Source of the DNA: Gemmatimonadaceae bacterium
GTDB lineage: Bacteria; Gemmatimonadota; Gemmatimonadetes; Gemmatimonadales; Gemmatimonadaceae
Direction of reading: 5' to 3'
Assembly: GCA_036496605.1 (NCBI GenBank)
Contig: DASXKV010000050.1
Coordinates: 1 to 64,000 of the forward strand
Length of the DNA stretch: 64,000 nt
Below, piece by piece: positions 8,963 through 17,958 of this stretch. The notes under the pieces are model-generated. The model was not told the DNA's origin and searched no databases. It saw only the letters and a list, made by a program, of their open reading frames with translations. Position 1 is the stretch's first letter. Each line of letters starts with the position of its first letter. The position numbers and the translations under genes were made by a program.

Positions 8963-9750
8963 ATCGTGACGGCGTTTACGGAGCGAGTTTTGAGAAGTGC
9001 TTCAGCAATTGCGAAATCGAGGACGCTGTCGATGTCGACGGATGACTCGGCGTCCATGAGATAGGGACGCGCGCGCCCACCCCAAATCGAGCGTTGGTCG
9101 ACGAGTACGTCGCGCCAGGTGACGTAGACGGCGCCGTTCTCGCGGTACGCGGCGGGGAGCCGTTGTCGCGGCGTACCGGGCGGCGTGCCGGGAATGAGCG
9201 GCGACAATTCTTCGCCGCGTACATTGAACATTTTGTACGGCGAGTGCTCGGCGAGACAGACGCCAATGACGGAGTCGAAGGTCGCCGTCAGCCGCTCGAT
9301 CGCCGCCGCAAGATCTTCCGATCGGCGAAGGGGCGATGTGGGCTGCAGCGTAACGACTCGACTGGGAAGATGTTCTGAGTCGAGTTGTTTCAGAACGTGC
9401 AAGAGCACCGGGAGTGTCGGCGTGTCGTCTCGAGCGAGCGACAGCGGTCGTTCCATGACCTCCGCGCCAGCAGCTCTGGCAAGGCTCGCGATCTCCGGAT
9501 CGTCCGTCGAGACGATGACGGAGTCGATTTGCGAGGTAGCCTGCGCCTGCTCAATGGAATGCACGAGCAACGGCTTCCCGGCGAGCTCGCGGACATTCTT
9601 TCGGGGAACACCCTTCGATCCACCACGCGCAGGGATAATCGCGAGTGTACGACCGTCGGTGTCTCGCGATGGACGATGCGTCACGTGATGCTGAATCCTG
9701 TATCTCGAAAAGGAAGCGACAGCTGGAGGTTCGTTCTGCGTGGCTGTCAA
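8959..9750 (-). CDS. neuA: CMP-N-acylneuraminate cytidylyltransferase
   Basis: The protein activates the nonulosonic acid by forming CMP-sugar for transfer. Motifs are LAIIPARGGSKGVPRKNV for nucleotide binding, then VSTDDPEIA, RPLSLARDDTPT, QPTSPLR and the C-terminal AYRENGAVYV. The listed TTG start gives 35 residues before the conserved segment, which is long for the family. GTG at 9684 would give a more typical N-terminus. It is the first gene of the minus-strand neuABC operon. About 250 bases separate it from the deacetylase gene upstream, so a promoter may lie at 9751-9998. Confidence 0.9.
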   Translation of the reverse strand: MTATQNEPPAVASFSRYRIQHHVTHRPSRDTDGRTLAIIPARGGSKGVPRKNVRELAGKPLLVHSIEQAQATSQIDSVIVSTDDPEIASLARAAGAEVMERPLSLARDDTPTLPVLLHVLKQLDSEHLPSRVVTLQPTSPLRRSEDLAAAIERLTATFDSVIGVCLAEHSPYKMFNVRGEELSPLIPGTPPGTPRQRLPAAYRENGAVYVTWRDVLVDQRSIWGGRARPYLMDAESSVDIDSVLDFAIAEALLKTRSVNAVTI

Positions 9751-9998
9751 TTACGGCCCGGCCACAGCAACGCGGCACGCCGCGTCTAGATCTGTCTGTG
9801 GAGGAAGCAAGATCCGGAGCCGCTGGGGGGGCAGCGTTCTTGACCGGACATCTTGTTGTCAGATCACGGGATGGGCGTTACGCCGGCATGACCCGCTTTC
9901 GTACTGCGGCGATCAACTGTGGCGCTGATGCAACGACCGAACGATGGCCGCTACAACCGAGGCAGTCGCTCGCAATCTCTTCCTGCGCTGCGATCAAC

Positions 9999-11075
9999 TC
10001 ACACGGCCGGCGGCGGATGCTCGGGCTCACCAACCGCTTGCCAGCCGGCGCGACCCTGCCTGAGATAGGAGTTTACGCGATCGAGGCCGGTGACGATTGC
10101 GACGAACTGCGCGCGGTTGGTTGGATAACCGAATCGTGGCACGTTGAAGCGCGCGTCGGATGCACCAGCGCGCGCGACACTTCTGGCAGCATAAGACGGT
10201 CTCGTTGTGACAGCTGCGACGAGATCGGTGGCGCGCAGGATACGCACGTCGCGCGATGAGAACACGCCGTTCGGGTAGCAGAAGACAGGAACTGTCGCCT
10301 CGCACTCCGCGCGGAGACGCTTCCAGCTTTCCGATATCTCCCACTCGGCTTGGCTCTCGGAGATCTGCGAAAGCATCGGGTGTGTCACGGTATGTGGCCC
10401 GAACTTGACGCCGCGGCTCGCGCAATTCCGCACATCGGTCCACGACATGGCGGCATAACGCGGCGGCGGTGTACTTGGAAGACGCACTTCCAATCGGTCG
10501 GCCAGGAGCGCGAGCGCGTCCAGCTTCGCCTCGTTTGGGATGGCTTTTAACATCTCTACGATCTCCGACGCCGCCACCGCTCGCTCGGACGGTGAACTCC
10601 AGCTTCGCGCAACCTCGTCGTCACCCAGCTCGACGCTGAGACTGCCCCGCTTTGTGGCGTTCATCGCGTACTCGACTTTGTCCCACCAAAACCACGAGGG
10701 CTTGTCGATGGGCCCCGTAGTCAGAAATACGGTTACGGGACAATCGAACTCCGCGAAGACCGGCGCCGCAACAGTGGCAAATTCTGCATGCCCGTCATCG
10801 ACGGTGAAGAGCACGAGCGGTGTTTTTCCGCTGCTTGCGAGCTGTGAGCCGGACAGGAGTTCGCCAAAGGATGTCAGGCGAAAACGATGGCGCCGCAGGA
10901 ATGCGAGGCTTTCGCGAAGGTTTTCCGGCGTCACGCCCGCTACGCCGCGATCGGCGTCCGCGAATCGGTGAAGCATGAAGACGATCGCCACGTCGCGAAC
11001 GAACATCCGCCAATATGGAACGCGAACAGTGCTTGCGATGAGCGCGAGTGCGGCGCGCTTGGCGTGCACCGTCAT
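9999..11075 (-). CDS. Polysaccharide deacetylase (NodB-like), second copy
   Basis: From the chosen ATG at 11075 the protein has 358 residues. An upstream in-frame ATG at 11138 adds an unlikely 21 residues. CE4 motifs are present: FMLHRF near the start, FTVDDGHAEF (a variant of TFDDG with the metal aspartates kept) and GPHTVTHPML with the metal histidines. It probably de-N-acetylates a surface sugar. It lies upstream of and in the same direction as neuABC. This is one of three deacetylase genes in the polysaccharide region; they are only distantly alike. Confidence 0.82.
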   Translation of the reverse strand: MTVHAKRAALALIASTVRVPYWRMFVRDVAIVFMLHRFADADRGVAGVTPENLRESLAFLRRHRFRLTSFGELLSGSQLASSGKTPLVLFTVDDGHAEFATVAAPVFAEFDCPVTVFLTTGPIDKPSWFWWDKVEYAMNATKRGSLSVELGDDEVARSWSSPSERAVAASEIVEMLKAIPNEAKLDALALLADRLEVRLPSTPPPRYAAMSWTDVRNCASRGVKFGPHTVTHPMLSQISESQAEWEISESWKRLRAECEATVPVFCYPNGVFSSRDVRILRATDLVAAVTTRPSYAARSVARAGASDARFNVPRFGYPTNRAQFVAIVTGLDRVNSYLRQGRAGWQAVGEPEHPPPAV

Positions 11076-11418
11076 GTCAGGTATCCATTGCGGGTTCTTG
11101 CTCGGGAGCGCCCAGCAGTAGTGCGAAGCACGTGCCAATGATTTTGCTGCCTAGCGACGTTGGCCAGGAGCCGCGCCTGTGTGGCTCGCATGCCACGAGT
11201 TGTCGCGAGCGTCTTTGTGCCGAACGATTGAGCCAATCGATAGATGCTCGCATGGCAATCAATTGGTTCGTTCGTCAGAGTGAGCATTGACTAATCTTTC
11301 TTAGTAATCGATCGGCACGACAATCGCGCAAAACGCATGTCTAGGCCAACCCCTAGGCCTGAAAGAGCGAGTGTAGGTCTCCCCTCCACTGCCCCTTACC
11401 AGGACCGCTGACCAGGCC
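11076..11418. promoter_or_regulatory. Divergent promoter region, deacetylase / acyltransferase
   Basis: This stretch of about 340 bases between divergent genes has no convincing gene. It holds a short inverted repeat ACTAA-tctttc-TTAGT at 11289-11304 preceded by TTGACT, and a direct repeat CTAGGCC spaced by five bases at about 11340-11358. Either could be an operator. I cannot assign a promoter. Confidence 0.3.
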
Positions 11419-12696
11419 ATGGTCAATCAGTTCTTGGGACCCCTTGCGCCGCCGTCCCGCCCAGATGTGAATCGGTCGAGGTTCAGTCACGTTGCGCGTG
11501 TAAACTCGATCGATGTGGCCCGCGGCGCGGCGATGTTCTTCGTCTGTCTATCGCATTTTACTGGCGCTTACCTCTGGCAGACCGGGATGAGGGCCAACGA
11601 TTTCCTGGTGACGGTGAGCATGATCGCGTCGCCGAGCTTCGTTCTCATCAGCGGAATGATGTTCGGCTTTCTTCGCGTCTTGAATCCAGTGGATCTGCCG
11701 CATCTGCGAATTCGTCTTCTGGATCGTGGCGTTTTCCTGTTAGTGATTGGGCATTTTCTACTCGCGGTGTCCCAGCTTCGGCGGAGTACGATGACCGAGG
11801 CGTATTACGGGAGCTTTCTGACTGATGCTCTGGCCGTGGCAATCATGCTTGGGCCGCGCATAGTCGACGTAAGTCGCGGACCGCTTCGAATCGCCATCGC
11901 GATATCGCTCTATTGCGCATCCTGGCTCATGCTGGCTCGCTGGCACCCGAGCGGGTCGGGTGCTTTGCTCATTCAGCGGTACGTCATCGGTTCACTGCCT
12001 TCCGAAATCGCGGCTCCGCGAACACTGGTTTTCCCCCTGCTGCCATGGCTGTCAGTCTATCTACTGGGCACGGTACTCGGCGAGCACGTTGGATATTTCT
12101 ATCGCCGTCGTGAAGCGCATCGGGCACGACGCCTGTTCTTGCTGGTCGGTAGTGGGTGCATGCTCCTCGGTACAATCACCTATGTCGTCACCCGATACCT
12201 CGGGCCAGTTCACTCGTTGGTGTCGCGCTCAATGCTCGCAGTACTGTTGACGAGTCCAACTCTGAAGTTCCCACCCGGTCCGGCGTACATCGCCTATTTC
12301 GGCGGTTCTGGGCTGGTGTTCATGTGGCTGGTGCTCGAGCTGGAAGCACGCCGACGACTACCGTTGCTGACGGAGTGGCTGCGCCGCGTCGGTTACGCTT
12401 CTCTCCCCGTGTTCTTACTGCAGGGCTTTGTGTACTCCGCAGTCGTTCGATCCGCGAATCTGCCCTACAGCGCGTGGTGGCCACTGCTCTTTCTGTTCTC
12501 GCTCGTACCGATGTGGGCGCTCGCTAGCGTATGGTCTCGTGCGGATGCGAATCGACTGCTGACGGTAGGTATCACTGCCTGGCTCGAACGTCAGTCGCAC
12601 CCGGCGGTCGTTCGAGCTTCTCGTTTGGCCCGAGTTTCCCGCCCTGGACTCAAGGCAATCAGCAGTCTAACGGCCTACGTTCGCGCGCGATCCTAG
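11419..12696 (+). CDS. Multi-pass membrane acyltransferase (DUF1624/OpgC-like)
   Basis: The 425-residue protein has about ten hydrophobic segments. After a soluble tail comes NSIDVARGAAMFFVCLSHF, the typical first helix of the acyltransferase-3 / DUF1624 / OpgC group. The conserved Asp, Arg and His are in place. Members move acyl groups across or onto sugars at the membrane, for example acetyl or succinyl groups onto exopolysaccharides. The location between deacetylase and tyrosine-kinase genes fits decoration of the polymer. Exact donor and acceptor are unknown. It converges on the autokinase gene. Confidence 0.75.
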   Translation: MVNQFLGPLAPPSRPDVNRSRFSHVARVNSIDVARGAAMFFVCLSHFTGAYLWQTGMRANDFLVTVSMIASPSFVLISGMMFGFLRVLNPVDLPHLRIRLLDRGVFLLVIGHFLLAVSQLRRSTMTEAYYGSFLTDALAVAIMLGPRIVDVSRGPLRIAIAISLYCASWLMLARWHPSGSGALLIQRYVIGSLPSEIAAPRTLVFPLLPWLSVYLLGTVLGEHVGYFYRRREAHRARRLFLLVGSGCMLLGTITYVVTRYLGPVHSLVSRSMLAVLLTSPTLKFPPGPAYIAYFGGSGLVFMWLVLELEARRRLPLLTEWLRRVGYASLPVFLLQGFVYSAVVRSANLPYSAWWPLLFLFSLVPMWALASVWSRADANRLLTVGITAWLERQSHPAVVRASRLARVSRPGLKAISSLTAYVRARS

Positions 12697-12704
12697 TGGC
12701 TAAG

Positions 12705-12729
12705 GGAGCATAAGGGGTAATCGTGCTCC
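12705..12729. terminator. Inverted repeat between convergent genes
   Basis: GGAGCA at 12705-12710 pairs with TGCTCC at 12724-12729 around a 13-base loop, between the ends of the acyltransferase and autokinase genes. There is no clear T-run, so terminator function is only suggested by position. Confidence 0.3.
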
Positions 12730-12786
12730 TCTCAGCGATTCGTAGTCCCCGACTGGCGTTCGCACACGGCGAGTCGCAGACGCTAT

Positions 12787-15243
12787 TTACCGTGGCCACG
12801 ATCGATAATTGAAGACGGCGGAGCGCTCCGCTGGTTCATCCTCGGCAGTCGTGAGCATGTCGTCCTCGTCGTGTATCGCGTATCCGGGAAGATACGCATA
12901 CTCCGTATTCAGGCCGCCAGCGGGCTGTATGTCGTTGATCACTGCACCGACTACGTTCACGGGGAATCGTTCGAGCGATTCAAGTCTCTGTCGAGCAATC
13001 TCGCCGTCGGTTTTCGCGAGGCGGACGACAAACAGGGCGTTTCCCGTCGACACACAGAGGGCGTAAGGATCCATCCCGGCAGCCAAAGGCGGGCTATCGA
13101 TCAAGATGACATCATAGTCCGCCTGCAACGTCTTCATGAGCTGTTGGAATGCCACCGATGTGAGAAGCTCCGGCGCCGAGGTAAGCCGCGAGCCGCTAGG
13201 CAGAAGCGTTAGGCTCGGCTCAGACGTCGGGCGAAGGCATTCGTTCAGCGGGACAGTGCCGCGCAGTACGTCCACAAGACCAGGTCGCCGATCGGTCGCG
13301 AATGTCGTGTGCAGACGGCCGCGTCGGAGATCTCCATCGACGAGCAGTGTTCTGAACCCGCCGCCAGCGAAGGAGAGCGCGAGGTTGGCGCTCACGAGAG
13401 ATTTTCCCTCTCCCGGGCCAGCGCTCGTGACGGTCAGCATCAGCTGACGGTCATTCGTCGCTGCGTAGCTGACGTTCAAGCGTAGCAGTCGAAAGGACTC
13501 GATCAGCTGCATCACGTCGAGTGGCTTCGGAGTGCGTCGCTGCGCGGCGTGCGGCACCGCACCAATGACGTTCAAGCGCAGATTCTGAGTGACCTGATGG
13601 GTGTAACGAATACGCTTATCGAGCCGATCTAGCACGAGGGCAAGAAGGACCGCCGCAAGCAATCCGCCGGCGATGACCATCAAGCCCAATTGTCGGCCGC
13701 GGTTCAGGATCGGGAATTCGGGCATGGCTGCTGAGTCCAAGACGGCAAGATCCGGCTCGACGCTCAGCTCCGCGAGATGCGCTTCTTCATAGCGCCCTTG
13801 GAGCATTCCATACAGCTGCCCTCGGGCCTCGGCGTTACGCGTCAGCCGAACCTCTTCGATGGTGCGCGACGGAATCTCTTTCAGACTGGCGGACCCGGTG
13901 CCGACCTCGCTGGCGAGATCGGTTTCTCGCCGCCGCAGCTGGTCGACGACCGTTGTCACTGCACGAGGGATCTCGCGGTCCTTGAGCTGAGCGATGGCTG
14001 CACGAGCGTCCTTCACACCCTGGTAGCTGTCGGTAAATGCCGCCTGCGCATTGCGAAGCTCGGTGCTGCGTTTTGTGTACTCCTGAAGGAGACTGCTGAT
14101 TTCCTGTGTATTAATGTCCGTCGGCAGCACCTGCCACATGGCAGATACGTCGACACGGCCTGCTTTGACATCGTTGAGCGTTTCCTCTAGTACGCCGCGC
14201 TCATGGGACGTGTTCTCGAGCGTGAGCTTGAGATTGAAGTAATTGGTAATTGCCGGATTGCGCGTGATGGCCACGCCACCATTGATTGGCGTTCCTGCCT
14301 CCGACGGAAGCGTGATCGTCTCCATTCGGAAGCGCTCGAGTGCATCGTCCGCGGTTTGCAGTGCCTTGCCTGCATACGCCAACTGCGTTTCAAGAGCCTC
14401 ACGCACGTCCGTCAGATTTCGGCGCTTCAACTCCCCGGCCGTCAGGACAAGATGGCGAACGACGGAGTTGAGCGTTCTCGTTACGAGCCAGGCGTCCGGA
14501 CCCGCAACATAGACATGCATGATGTTCCCCTCTCGTGGGACCACCGAGCGAATCTGCTCACGGAGTTGTTGCGATGCCTGGCGCGGGGTATACAGAGCAA
14601 AGCTGACCGTTCCAGCGTTCAGGAGGGCTGTCGTGTCGGGAGACCAACGAAGGCCAACCGCTCCACCGATGGAGTCCGCTATCGTTCCGCGCTCCACGAT
14701 TTGCTCGTGCCCTGCTTTTGTGATGCTCAGGGTGTAGCGTCTCGTGACGCTATCGACGTTCAACGTATACAGGCCGGGACGCACCACGTCGTTGACGTCC
14801 ACGATCGAGAAGAGCGAGTTGTTTCGTGGATCGAGAGGTCGGACGTACGTGTGCAGTTCGCGGACAACCTGTCCGAGTACGGCATAGCTAGTCAAAAGAT
14901 CTCCCCAGGAACTCGAGGGCAGCAGCGCGGCAGCGCGCACGGGCCCGGCGCGTTGCTGGCCATCTTCCGACGGTGAAATCCAGACCTTCGCTTCTGGCTC
15001 ATAAACGGCCGAAAACCGGCCGTGGATCGCGAAGGCAGTTATTCCAGAGACGATAGCAATCGAGAGCAAGAGCCATTTGTATCGCAGCATCGCTGCGACT
15101 GAACGGCGGAGGGCAAGTCGCAAATCATTGCTAGGATCCTCTGCGTCCGGCCCAGCGTAGGCCGGCTCCATCGATCGTTGAGCAGGAGGGACAGCCCGTT
15201 GTATCGAATTGTCTTTCCGATGTGGCGCTTCTGAATTGAGCAT
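12787..15243 (-). CDS. Wzc-like polysaccharide co-polymerase with tyrosine autokinase domain
   Basis: From ATG 15243 the protein has about 818 residues. A TTG at 15327 is a longer alternative. Order of parts: one membrane helix near residue 60 (WLLLSIAIVSGITAFAI), a large extracytoplasmic Wzz-type domain with coiled-coil, a second helix (LGLMVIAGGLLAAVLLALVL), then a cytoplasmic BY-kinase. The kinase has Walker A SAGPGEGKSLVSANLA near residue 610, Walker A' LLVDGDLRRG and Walker B ILIDSPPLA. The C-terminal tail has clustered tyrosines (TEYAYLPGY, NYRSW), the expected autophosphorylation sites. Such proteins set polymer length and couple export to a phosphorylation cycle. No partner phosphatase or Wza channel is visible in the window. 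Confidence 0.9.
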   Translation of the reverse strand: MLNSEAPHRKDNSIQRAVPPAQRSMEPAYAGPDAEDPSNDLRLALRRSVAAMLRYKWLLLSIAIVSGITAFAIHGRFSAVYEPEAKVWISPSEDGQQRAGPVRAAALLPSSSWGDLLTSYAVLGQVVRELHTYVRPLDPRNNSLFSIVDVNDVVRPGLYTLNVDSVTRRYTLSITKAGHEQIVERGTIADSIGGAVGLRWSPDTTALLNAGTVSFALYTPRQASQQLREQIRSVVPREGNIMHVYVAGPDAWLVTRTLNSVVRHLVLTAGELKRRNLTDVREALETQLAYAGKALQTADDALERFRMETITLPSEAGTPINGGVAITRNPAITNYFNLKLTLENTSHERGVLEETLNDVKAGRVDVSAMWQVLPTDINTQEISSLLQEYTKRSTELRNAQAAFTDSYQGVKDARAAIAQLKDREIPRAVTTVVDQLRRRETDLASEVGTGSASLKEIPSRTIEEVRLTRNAEARGQLYGMLQGRYEEAHLAELSVEPDLAVLDSAAMPEFPILNRGRQLGLMVIAGGLLAAVLLALVLDRLDKRIRYTHQVTQNLRLNVIGAVPHAAQRRTPKPLDVMQLIESFRLLRLNVSYAATNDRQLMLTVTSAGPGEGKSLVSANLALSFAGGGFRTLLVDGDLRRGRLHTTFATDRRPGLVDVLRGTVPLNECLRPTSEPSLTLLPSGSRLTSAPELLTSVAFQQLMKTLQADYDVILIDSPPLAAGMDPYALCVSTGNALFVVRLAKTDGEIARQRLESLERFPVNVVGAVINDIQPAGGLNTEYAYLPGYAIHDEDDMLTTAEDEPAERSAVFNYRSWPR

Positions 15244-15611
15244 TTCCAGTCCAACGTCAGTATGGCGAGCGCGCGCTGTCTGGCCGCGCGAACCTCGTGA
15301 TGCATAGTTCGACGATGGGACAGGCAAGACTCAGCCCGCGCTCCAAGGTGTTGTCGCCCTTGGCCAAGCGCCCTGGCCAACGGTGACAGTGTAGTTCCGA
15401 CGCGACAGCCTTGTCGCGCATTCGCCGCTTCTGGCTATTCACCGAATGGCGGTTATTGAACGGTGTACCGGTTCTAGCGAGAAAACGATTGATTTGGACG
15501 CTTCAGCGCTAGGCACACCTTTCGCGAACGCAGAGCCCGCTCTCCGCTTCTTCACGCGGATTTTCGTAGGCGCACACCAAGCACGGCCCACTACTAGTAA
15601 CCAATCAAACT
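15244..15611. promoter_or_regulatory. Divergent promoter region, autokinase / acetyltransferase
   Basis: About 370 bases lie between the chosen starts of two divergent genes. An inverted repeat AGTAAC at 15596-15601 and GTTACT at 15614-15619 overlaps the putative TTG start of the plus-strand gene and may be an operator. No convincing -35/-10 pair was found. Confidence 0.3.
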
Positions 15612-16913
15612 TTGTTACTTGATCGAGCTTTTCCGGCTACCCATCTCAACCGAGCGGAACTCAGCGCCGATCGCACGCACCGCGTCGGCCACGATCTCGC
15701 TGCGTCTCGACGCCGTCCAGCAACTCGGCTGCACTGCCAGCTAATCAGCGACGCGCAGAGCTGGGATTTGTACCGGGCGCAGATCGATGACCTGCTTTCG
15801 ACCACGTCTCTCTCGAATGCCCATTCCACCACTGCCTGGCATCGCGCCTGGTGGCAGTCATTTGCCGGTGATCGTTCCTTACACATAGGCTTGTGGTGGC
15901 AGGGGGCGGAGCTCGTCGGATACGCGCCGCTCATGCTCACGACCGAGCATCTATGGGGCGTCCCCCGCCAAGTCCTCCGGTTCGTAGGGGAGGGCATATC
16001 GGACTATGCGGATCTCTACAGCAGAGACGATCGACGAGACGTCACCGTCGCGATGGTGAAGGATATCGTCGAAACCTGGGACTGGGACGAGCTGCAACTT
16101 TCCAACGTGCGCGCCGGGTCGAGAACGATTCCCGCATTCGAACAGTGCCAGTCTCGTCGATACTTCGCACGCGTTGGTCCGGTTGAGCGTTGTCTATACA
16201 TCGATCTTCGAAACCGAACCTTTGACCAGTACTACCGAGGCCTCAGTCGAAATCATCGACGCGAGCTGCAGAAGCGTCGACACAAGCTCGATGCGCTCGG
16301 GAAGTGGTCCGTACATTTCGAGCAGAACGCGCCGGCGGAAGCGTTGTTCGAAGAATTCCGCGCGCTACATACCGCGCGCAGCGAAGCAATGGGGTGGACA
16401 TCGCTGTACGATCTCGCCGGATTTCGCGAGTTCTTTGTTGAGCTCATGCAATCAAAGCGACAGGACATCGAGGTACTCTGCTCGACGCTACGACACGAAC
16501 AGAAGTTGATGTCGTACACACTGGGCTTTGTTCACAGGGGCGTCTACCACCACTGGAACATTGGTTTCGATGCAGCCTACGAAGCCATTGCGCCCAATAA
16601 GCTCCATCACCAGTTCCTCATCGAGGAGTGCTTTTGTCGGCGCTATGTGGAGTTCGATTTCATGCGCGGCGCGTACGAGTACAAGTACAAATGGACCGAC
16701 GCTGTCCGCGAGAACTACGGCATCCGGTTCTTGCGGCGGCATGGATGGCGACGTGTCATGAACTCCGTTCTCTGGCTCCAGGAGCGCACGCCAGACTCTC
16801 TTGCCTCACGGCTCATTGATGGGACTCGAGCGGCCTTGCAAACGCTGAGAGTTGGCGACGCAAAAAGCGCGAAAGTGACAGCGCCAGCAGGCGTACGGGG
16901 AGTGCAAACGTAG
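15612..16913 (+). CDS. GNAT-fold acetyltransferase, CelD/FemAB-like, of an exopolysaccharide locus
   Basis: The 433-residue protein has the CelD-type acetyltransferase layout: an N-terminal half with WHRAWWQSFAGDRSLHIGLWW and LVGYAPLMLT, and a C-terminal half with SRNHRRELQKRRHKL, FRALHTARSEAMGWTSLYD, and DFMRGAYEYKYKW, which is characteristic of the group. These enzymes are common in exopolysaccharide clusters and are thought to acetylate sugar or lipid-linked intermediates. The start is uncertain: TTG 15612 is the only initiation codon seen before the conserved region and it has no Shine-Dalgarno. The gene precedes the sugar transferase on the same strand. Confidence 0.75.
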   Translation: MLLDRAFPATHLNRAELSADRTHRVGHDLAASRRRPATRLHCQLISDAQSWDLYRAQIDDLLSTTSLSNAHSTTAWHRAWWQSFAGDRSLHIGLWWQGAELVGYAPLMLTTEHLWGVPRQVLRFVGEGISDYADLYSRDDRRDVTVAMVKDIVETWDWDELQLSNVRAGSRTIPAFEQCQSRRYFARVGPVERCLYIDLRNRTFDQYYRGLSRNHRRELQKRRHKLDALGKWSVHFEQNAPAEALFEEFRALHTARSEAMGWTSLYDLAGFREFFVELMQSKRQDIEVLCSTLRHEQKLMSYTLGFVHRGVYHHWNIGFDAAYEAIAPNKLHHQFLIEECFCRRYVEFDFMRGAYEYKYKWTDAVRENYGIRFLRRHGWRRVMNSVLWLQERTPDSLASRLIDGTRAALQTLRVGDAKSAKVTAPAGVRGVQT

Positions 16914-17127
16914 AAGAACCCAACTGAGTTGTGGTGCGGGCGCGTGCGAATTGTGGGGGCTGATCCACATCAGGTAGTCGCGATATCGCCAGCGGTCGGT
17001 TCTCGAGACGCAGAAGCGACGACCTTGCAAAGAGTTATGCGTCGAGCGACGACCGGTGGGATGCGAGCATGCGGAGTGCAGAGGGAGCGGCCGAGCAACT
17101 CTCTGTCCGCCCCGCTACTTGAGGCAC

Positions 17128-17895
17128 ATGGAAGCCGAAGCCGCCTTCGCCTCCGCATCTGCTGAGCCGTTCGTCCCGCACTATACACCGATTCTCGCGA
17201 CGCGACAACGCAGGAGCGCACGCGAGCCGGCGGCCCTGTGCATGCCCAGGCGGCGAGTCGAATGGGCGAATCGGGCAGTCAATATCTTGCTCGCCGTGCT
17301 TGCGCTCATCGTGCTGAGCCCACTGATAGCTCTCATCGCCGCCCTTATCAGACTGACGTCGCCGGGTCCGGTGATTTACACCCAGGATCGGGTGGGTGTG
17401 AATCGCAGACGCCGCCGCACGCAGGCTCTTTACGATCGCCGAGGAGTGGACGCGGGAGGCCTCGTCTTTACGATTTACAAGTTCCGCACGATGCGTAACG
17501 ATGCGGAGCGGTGTTCTGGAGCCGTGTGGGCGACGGCCAATGACCCCCGCATAACCAGGATTGGTCGGATCCTGCGTCAATATCGCATCGACGAACTTCC
17601 CCAGCTGCTCAATGTCATTCGCGGTGACATGAACATTGTCGGACCGCGACCCGAGCGGCCAACAATTTTTGCAGATTTGCGAGCGCGAATCACGGACTAT
17701 CAACAGCGTCAGCGTGCGCGTCCGGGCATTACCGGCTGGGCCCAAGTCAACAGCGCGTATGACGCCTCTCTGGACGACGTTCGCGCGAAAGTGCGTTACG
17801 ATCTGGAATACCTGGAGCGCCAGTCGCTCGCCGAGGACGTCAAGATCATGCTACGTACCGTCCCGGTGATGTTGTTCAAGCGCGGGGGCTTGTAG
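17128..17895 (+). CDS. Undecaprenyl-phosphate sugar phosphotransferase (bacterial sugar transferase)
   Basis: From ATG 17128 (TGAGG upstream) the protein has 255 residues. It has one hydrophobic hairpin (VNILLAVLALIVLSPLIALIA) and a catalytic domain with SPGPVIYTQDRVGVN, FTIYKFRTMRNDAE, RIGRILRQYRIDELPQLLNV, GDMNIVGPRPERP and RPGITGWAQV. This is the WcaJ/PglC-type core that loads the first sugar-1-phosphate onto undecaprenyl phosphate and starts repeat-unit assembly. It lacks the long N-terminal membrane domain of WbaP/WcaJ. Upstream in-frame ATG 17056 is unlikely. It converges with the deacetylase gene. Confidence 0.9.
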   Translation: MEAEAAFASASAEPFVPHYTPILATRQRRSAREPAALCMPRRRVEWANRAVNILLAVLALIVLSPLIALIAALIRLTSPGPVIYTQDRVGVNRRRRRTQALYDRRGVDAGGLVFTIYKFRTMRNDAERCSGAVWATANDPRITRIGRILRQYRIDELPQLLNVIRGDMNIVGPRPERPTIFADLRARITDYQQRQRARPGITGWAQVNSAYDASLDDVRAKVRYDLEYLERQSLAEDVKIMLRTVPVMLFKRGGL

Positions 17896-17958
17896 TCCGC
17901 GCCATCGCTCGATCGTGGGCAAGTGGCGATCGCAATCGTCGATCGCCTCGCTCGGTGA

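Noticed and set aside
9645-10259. Plus-strand 204-residue frame
   Set aside because: It covers parts of neuA and the deacetylase in antisense and has poor codon use.
3797-15601. A shared ACTAGTAA-like operator in three exopolysaccharide promoter regions (about 3797, 11300, 15594)
   Set aside because: The three sites differ in several positions and spacing, and three AT-rich matches in spacers are too few to claim a motif.
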